From Baia soyae (GTDB taxonomy: Bacteria > Bacillota > Bacilli > Thermoactinomycetales > Thermoactinomycetaceae): a stretch of DNA of 33,291 nt. Made by a program: the position numbers and the translations under genes. Numbering within the stretch: the first letter of the stretch is position 1; each line of letters begins with the position of its first letter. Location of the stretch: positions 1 to 33,291 of the forward strand of contig NZ_SLXV01000033.1 of NCBI RefSeq assembly GCF_004341445.1, read 5' to 3'. The notes below the pieces were generated by a model. The model had not been told where the DNA came from. It searched no databases and saw nothing but the letters and a program-made list of their open reading frames with translations. Below are positions 31,072 to 33,291 of the stretch, piece after piece.

Positions 31072-31245
31072 ATGGATCAATGGATATATTGCGCAAAATT
31101 ATATGAATCCCGTTTCCAAGCGAAAGTATTAGCGACACGAATGCAAGAAGATTGGTGGTTATATGGATATGAAAGCCCTGATACTGTAGAAGTGTTTCGC
31201 TCGAGAAAAGGACGTTTTGGTGTGAAATATATCTGGAAGCACTGA
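31072..31245 (+). CDS. Small hypothetical protein (57 codons)
   Basis: A 57-residue frame begins with ATG after an AGGAGG ribosome site (7-8 nt spacing) and ends with TGA at 31245. The product is rich in aromatic and charged residues (W and Y in D-Q-W-I-Y-C, D-W-W-L-Y-G-Y, Y-I-W-K-H), soluble, and ends in a basic strand-like segment (V-E-V-F-R-S-R-K-G-R-F-G-V-K-Y). That composition and the strong ribosome site suggest a real gene. I do not recognise the family. It lies between a hairpin-rich spacer and the tRNA cluster. Confidence 0.65.
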   Translation: MDQWIYCAKLYESRFQAKVLATRMQEDWWLYGYESPDTVEVFRSRKGRFGVKYIWKH

Positions 31246-31263
31246 GAAATTTTAAAAAAGTAC

Positions 31264-31292
31264 TTGTGTGATTTTCCATTCTGTTGTATAGT
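31264..31292 (+). promoter_or_regulatory. SigA-type promoter of the tRNA cluster
   Basis: TTGTGT (31264-31269), 17 nt, TATAGT (31287-31292), about 50 nt before the first tRNA. Confidence 0.55.
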
Positions 31293-31342
31293 ATTAATTG
31301 TCGCTGAAACAAGTTAGAAAAGATACGAAGCAATTGTAATGT

Positions 31343-31417
<75 letters not shown>

Positions 31418-31421
31418 ATGT

Positions 31422-31498
31422 GGAGCTGTGGTGTAGAGGCCTAACATGCCTGCCTGTCACGCAGGAGATCGCGGGTTCGAATCCCGTCAGCTCCGCCA
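31422..31498 (+). tRNA. tRNA-Asp (GUC)
   Basis: The acceptor GGAGCTG pairs with CAGCTCC; the anticodon stem CCTGC/GCAGG holds the loop CTGTCAC (anticodon GTC); GGTTCGAAT T-loop; encoded GCCA end. Confidence 0.93.
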
Positions 31499-31516
31499 TT
31501 TTTCATATATACATAC

Positions 31517-31591
31517 GGGCCTATAGCTCAACGGCAGAGCACCTGGCTCATAACCGGTTGGTTACAGGTTCAAATCCTGTTGGGCCCACCA
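31517..31591 (+). tRNA. tRNA with CAU anticodon (elongator Met or Ile2)
   Basis: The acceptor GGGCCTA pairs with TGGGCCC (one wobble or mismatch), the T-stem is ACAGG/CCTGT, and the CCA is encoded. The loop CTCATAA has anticodon CAT. The initiator hallmarks of its neighbour are missing, so it is either elongator tRNA-Met or the tRNA-Ile2 whose C34 is changed to lysidine by TilS. Sequence alone does not decide. The first pair of the anticodon stem (C27-T43) is mismatched. Confidence 0.85.
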
Positions 31592-31610
31592 TAAAACCCT
31601 ATATGGACTA

Positions 31611-31685
31611 GGGCAGTTAGCTCAGTGGGAGAGCGCTTCCCTGACACGGAAGAGGTCGCTAGTTCGATCCTAGTACTGCCCACCA
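31611..31685 (+). tRNA. tRNA-Val (GAC)
   Basis: The acceptor GGGCAGT pairs with ACTGCCC; the anticodon stem CTTCC/GGAAG holds CTGACAC (anticodon GAC); the CCA end is encoded. It is the last tRNA before the recombinase, and a 14-bp palindrome starts at the base after the CCA. Confidence 0.93.
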
Positions 31686-31699
31686 CGTTAAGTTTAACG
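31686..31699. repeat. 14-bp palindrome at the 3' end of tRNA-Val
   Basis: CGTTAA and TTAACG surround a GT centre directly after the tRNA CCA. It may be an operator or part of a recombination site; no second copy is present in the window. Confidence 0.4.
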
Positions 31700-31733
31700 A
31701 TTTCAGTTATTAGCCCATCAAACGAGCTACAAT

Positions 31734-31777
31734 GACCTTCTAATGGACTCTAAACAAGTTCGTTAGGAGGTCTTTTT
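31734..31777 (+). terminator. Terminator of the tRNA cluster overlapping the recombinase ribosome site
   Basis: GACCTTCTAA (31734-31743) pairs with TTAGGAGGTC (31763-31772, one G-T) and is followed by five T that run straight into the recombinase ATG. The 3' arm contains the AGGAGGT ribosome site. Confidence 0.7.
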
Positions 31778-32686
31778 ATGTTAATCGAATCAATACAAAA
31801 AGAATTTCTGGCAGACAAAAAGTACGAAGGTTTGAAACGAAATTCACTTGTAGCTTATGAAACTTTTTTTAAAAATTGGAATCAATGGTTACACAGACAA
31901 AACATTGAACATTTGGAGGAATTGAATCCTAGGTTATCAAAAAAATACTTAATGGATTGTGTTGAGAAGGGAAACAACGCTGGAACTCATAACACAAAGC
32001 TTAAATTATTGCGATCCTTTTCTAAATGGTTGGTAGAAGAAGGGATTGTTAAGGAAATGCTGACCCAAAATATAAAAGCCCAGAAGGAAGATCATAAGCC
32101 TAAAATTGTGTCGACAGATGATCTAAAGTTAGTTCTTAGCACTCTTAGACGGAATAGACGGAGAGATGATACATTTACATCTAGAAGGAATTACGCTCTA
32201 ATTCTGTTCCTGACTGGTACAGGTCTAAGGATTAAAGAACTTGAACGCTTAACATGGGCAGATATCGATTTTCAAGACAGTTTAATTCGAATCAATGAAA
32301 GCAAATCTAGAAAACAGCAGAGTGTACCGTTATCAGAAGCTCTTTCCCGTGAATTACTGGATTGGAGATTGTTTCTAGAAAGAAAGTTTGAAAAGATGCC
32401 CTTATCTCTTTTTGTTACGGAAAAAGGAGAACCATTTTCTCGAAATGGTATGCAAAATTTCTTTAAAAGACTGAAAAAGAAACTAGGGTTACAATCTGAT
32501 TTTAGTCCTCACGCATTACGTGCCTACTTTATCAAGGAATTATTAAAAAATGGCGGTAACTTGAGAGAGGTGCAACTTCTTGCTAGACATTCTAAAATCA
32601 CAGTCACACAGCTATATATCGGGTATTTTGCTCATGAGTTAAAAGACTCACTGGACACAAACAATCCTTTGAATGACCTGATTTAA
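31778..32686 (+). CDS. Tyrosine recombinase / phage-type integrase
   Basis: The 302-residue protein is a complete tyrosine recombinase. The N-terminal core-binding domain covers about residues 1-95 (L-V-A-Y-E-T-F-F-K-N-W and the L-R-S-F-S-K-W-L-V-E-E-G end). The catalytic residues are visible: Arg151 (G-T-G-L-R-I-K-E-L), Lys176 or 179, His245 and Arg248 (H-A-L-R), His271 (A-R-H-S-K) and Tyr280 (T-Q-L-Y-I-G-Y). It resembles integron/phage-type XerC-like enzymes; it is too unlike housekeeping XerC/XerD in context to be called one. It lies 92 nt past tRNA-Val, as integrases of tRNA-targeting elements often do, but no other element genes follow in the window. A strong ribosome site lies inside a terminator hairpin. 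Confidence 0.88.
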   Translation: MLIESIQKEFLADKKYEGLKRNSLVAYETFFKNWNQWLHRQNIEHLEELNPRLSKKYLMDCVEKGNNAGTHNTKLKLLRSFSKWLVEEGIVKEMLTQNIKAQKEDHKPKIVSTDDLKLVLSTLRRNRRRDDTFTSRRNYALILFLTGTGLRIKELERLTWADIDFQDSLIRINESKSRKQQSVPLSEALSRELLDWRLFLERKFEKMPLSLFVTEKGEPFSRNGMQNFFKRLKKKLGLQSDFSPHALRAYFIKELLKNGGNLREVQLLARHSKITVTQLYIGYFAHELKDSLDTNNPLNDLI

Positions 32687-32722
32687 TGTAGTTGTTTATG
32701 AGGAAAAGATAAATGTTTCTAG

Positions 32723-32750
32723 AAGCTATTTCAAAAGTCGAAAATAGCTT
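32723..32750 (+). terminator. Hairpin downstream of the recombinase
   Basis: AAGCTATTTC pairs with GAAAATAGCTT (one bulge). AT-rich sequence follows but no clean T run. Confidence 0.45.
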
Positions 32751-32785
32751 AAAAATATTTTTAGCAACCTGTTTTAAGTGCACAC

Positions 32786-32962
32786 CTATATCTTAGCACC
32801 TTTATTTATATTACTGAATAAGGTAAGAATGTAAAGGAACGAACCTGGTAGATCGACAGCCCCCGTAAGGTCTCTAGGAATATCTGTTCCTAACACATTA
32901 TGTGATTTCTTGTTTAAGATAAATTCTTTCTTTCCGATTGCATTGATCGTGTCATGAAACAT
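32786..32962 (-). CDS. Doubtful 58-codon frame in the spacer (possible gene relic)
   Basis: Between the recombinase and the last gene, 32687-33175 is about 490 nt with no clear gene. The minus strand carries a 58-residue frame from ATG 32962 to a TAG ending at 32786, with a varied, protein-like composition (charged start, then L-G-T-D-I-P-R-D-L, ending in a hydrophobic stretch). It has no ribosome site, so it may be the tail of a decayed gene or chance. No family recognised. Confidence 0.25.
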   Translation of the reverse strand: MFHDTINAIGKKEFILNKKSHNVLGTDIPRDLTGAVDLPGSFLYILTLFSNINKGAKI

Positions 32963-32969
32963 TGTTTGA

Positions 32970-33024
32970 TTAATAGAGTCCAGTTGTTGAAAATGTCATC
33001 ATTTCAATAGCTGGACTCTATTAA
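32970..33024. repeat. 23-bp near-perfect inverted repeat
   Basis: The arm 32970-32992 pairs with 33002-33024 throughout, with two G-T wobbles, around a 9-nt loop. TTTTGGG follows. It could be a strong terminator, or the joined ends of a small mobile element. Confidence 0.6.
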
Positions 33025-33175
33025 GTTTTGGGATACGGCGAGCTATGGAACAAAAAAACAATCGGCCTTATCGGGTTTTGTGTTTAGAACATTAGGCTGA
33101 TACTAGGTTTCTATTATAAGAAGTATGAATACTAATGATAAGAGTTCTTATGTATGTAAGATAAGGAGTGAAAAC

Positions 33176-33291
33176 ATGTCACAAGCGAATATCCCTAATA
33201 TTTCACCCAATATTCAGATCACAAGGGAAGATGCCATTAACCTGTTGTTGTCCTCGATTGCGTTAGAAGAGTTAGGACTTAGCCATATTAT
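33176..33291 (+). CDS. Start of a conserved Bacillales protein, truncated by the window edge
   Basis: The ATG at 33176 follows ATAAGGAG with suitable spacing. The 38 visible residues begin [13 protein letters not shown] and continue [22 protein letters not shown]. Proteins with this type of N terminus occur in spore formers, often near exosporium or collagen-like genes; that link is from memory and uncertain. The gene runs off the right edge. Confidence 0.6.
   Translation, partial: MSQANIPNISPNIQITREDAINLLLSSIALEELGLSHI

Overview
The window looks like chromosome of an endospore-forming member of the Firmicutes (Bacillales). It has AT-rich sequence, strong AGGAGG-type ribosome sites with some GTG/TTG starts, spore genes (a GerPA/GerPF-family protein, a YhcN/YlaJ lipoprotein), gpsB, the nifZ-thiI pair, a comG competence operon followed by a yqzE-like gene, Bacillus-type cydAB, and yutG- and yqfO-type genes. 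The RNase P RNA is plainly type A, not the type B of Bacillus and Staphylococcus, so this is not a typical Bacillaceae genome. A Thermoactinomycetaceae-like lineage fits, but that placement is inference.

Layout. 1-480: a lone minus-strand gerP-type gene with its terminator. 488-2325: trmK and an overlapping nif3/yqfO gene. 2380-2890: rnpB with promoter and terminator. 2987-6039: M42 aminopeptidase, isochorismatase-fold hydrolase, DedA membrane protein and 2Fe-2S ferredoxin. 6069-7202 (minus): an FtsW/SpoVE-type polymerase. 7348-9790: YhcN-type lipoprotein, GpsB, a DUF4190-like membrane protein, an O-methyltransferase and a small minus-strand membrane protein. 10052-11104: carbonic anhydrase and MsrA. 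11183-12231: a ParM-like actin and a small overlapping partner. 12392-15520: nifZ, thiI and a TerC-family transporter. 15664-20935: comGA, a terminator, then comGB-GC-GD-GE-GF-GG, aroK and a yqzE-like gene. 21033-23254: ispG, a DUF378 protein and a gamma-glutamyl hydrolase. 23349-25717 (minus): cydAB. 25913-30829: VanW lipoprotein, G5/3D cell-wall protein, SEC-C protein, GNAT enzyme (minus) and a YutG/PgpA-type phosphatase. 30830-31245: hairpin-rich spacer and a 57-codon gene. 31343-31685: four tRNA genes, followed directly by a tyrosine recombinase, a mostly non-coding stretch with a 23-bp hairpin, and the start of one more gene.

How genes work together. NifZ supplies sulfur to ThiI for 4-thiouridine in tRNA. 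ComGA-GG build the DNA-uptake pseudopilus. CydAB form a bd-type quinol oxidase, and an Fnr/CRP-type palindrome lies upstream. Several products belong to sporulation. The points most worth a second look are the type A RNase P RNA, the chromosomal actin gene whose ribosome site lies in a hairpin, the split comG cluster, the SEC-C protein with an apparent recombinase core-binding fold, and the recombinase whose ribosome site is inside a terminator hairpin next to the tRNA cluster.
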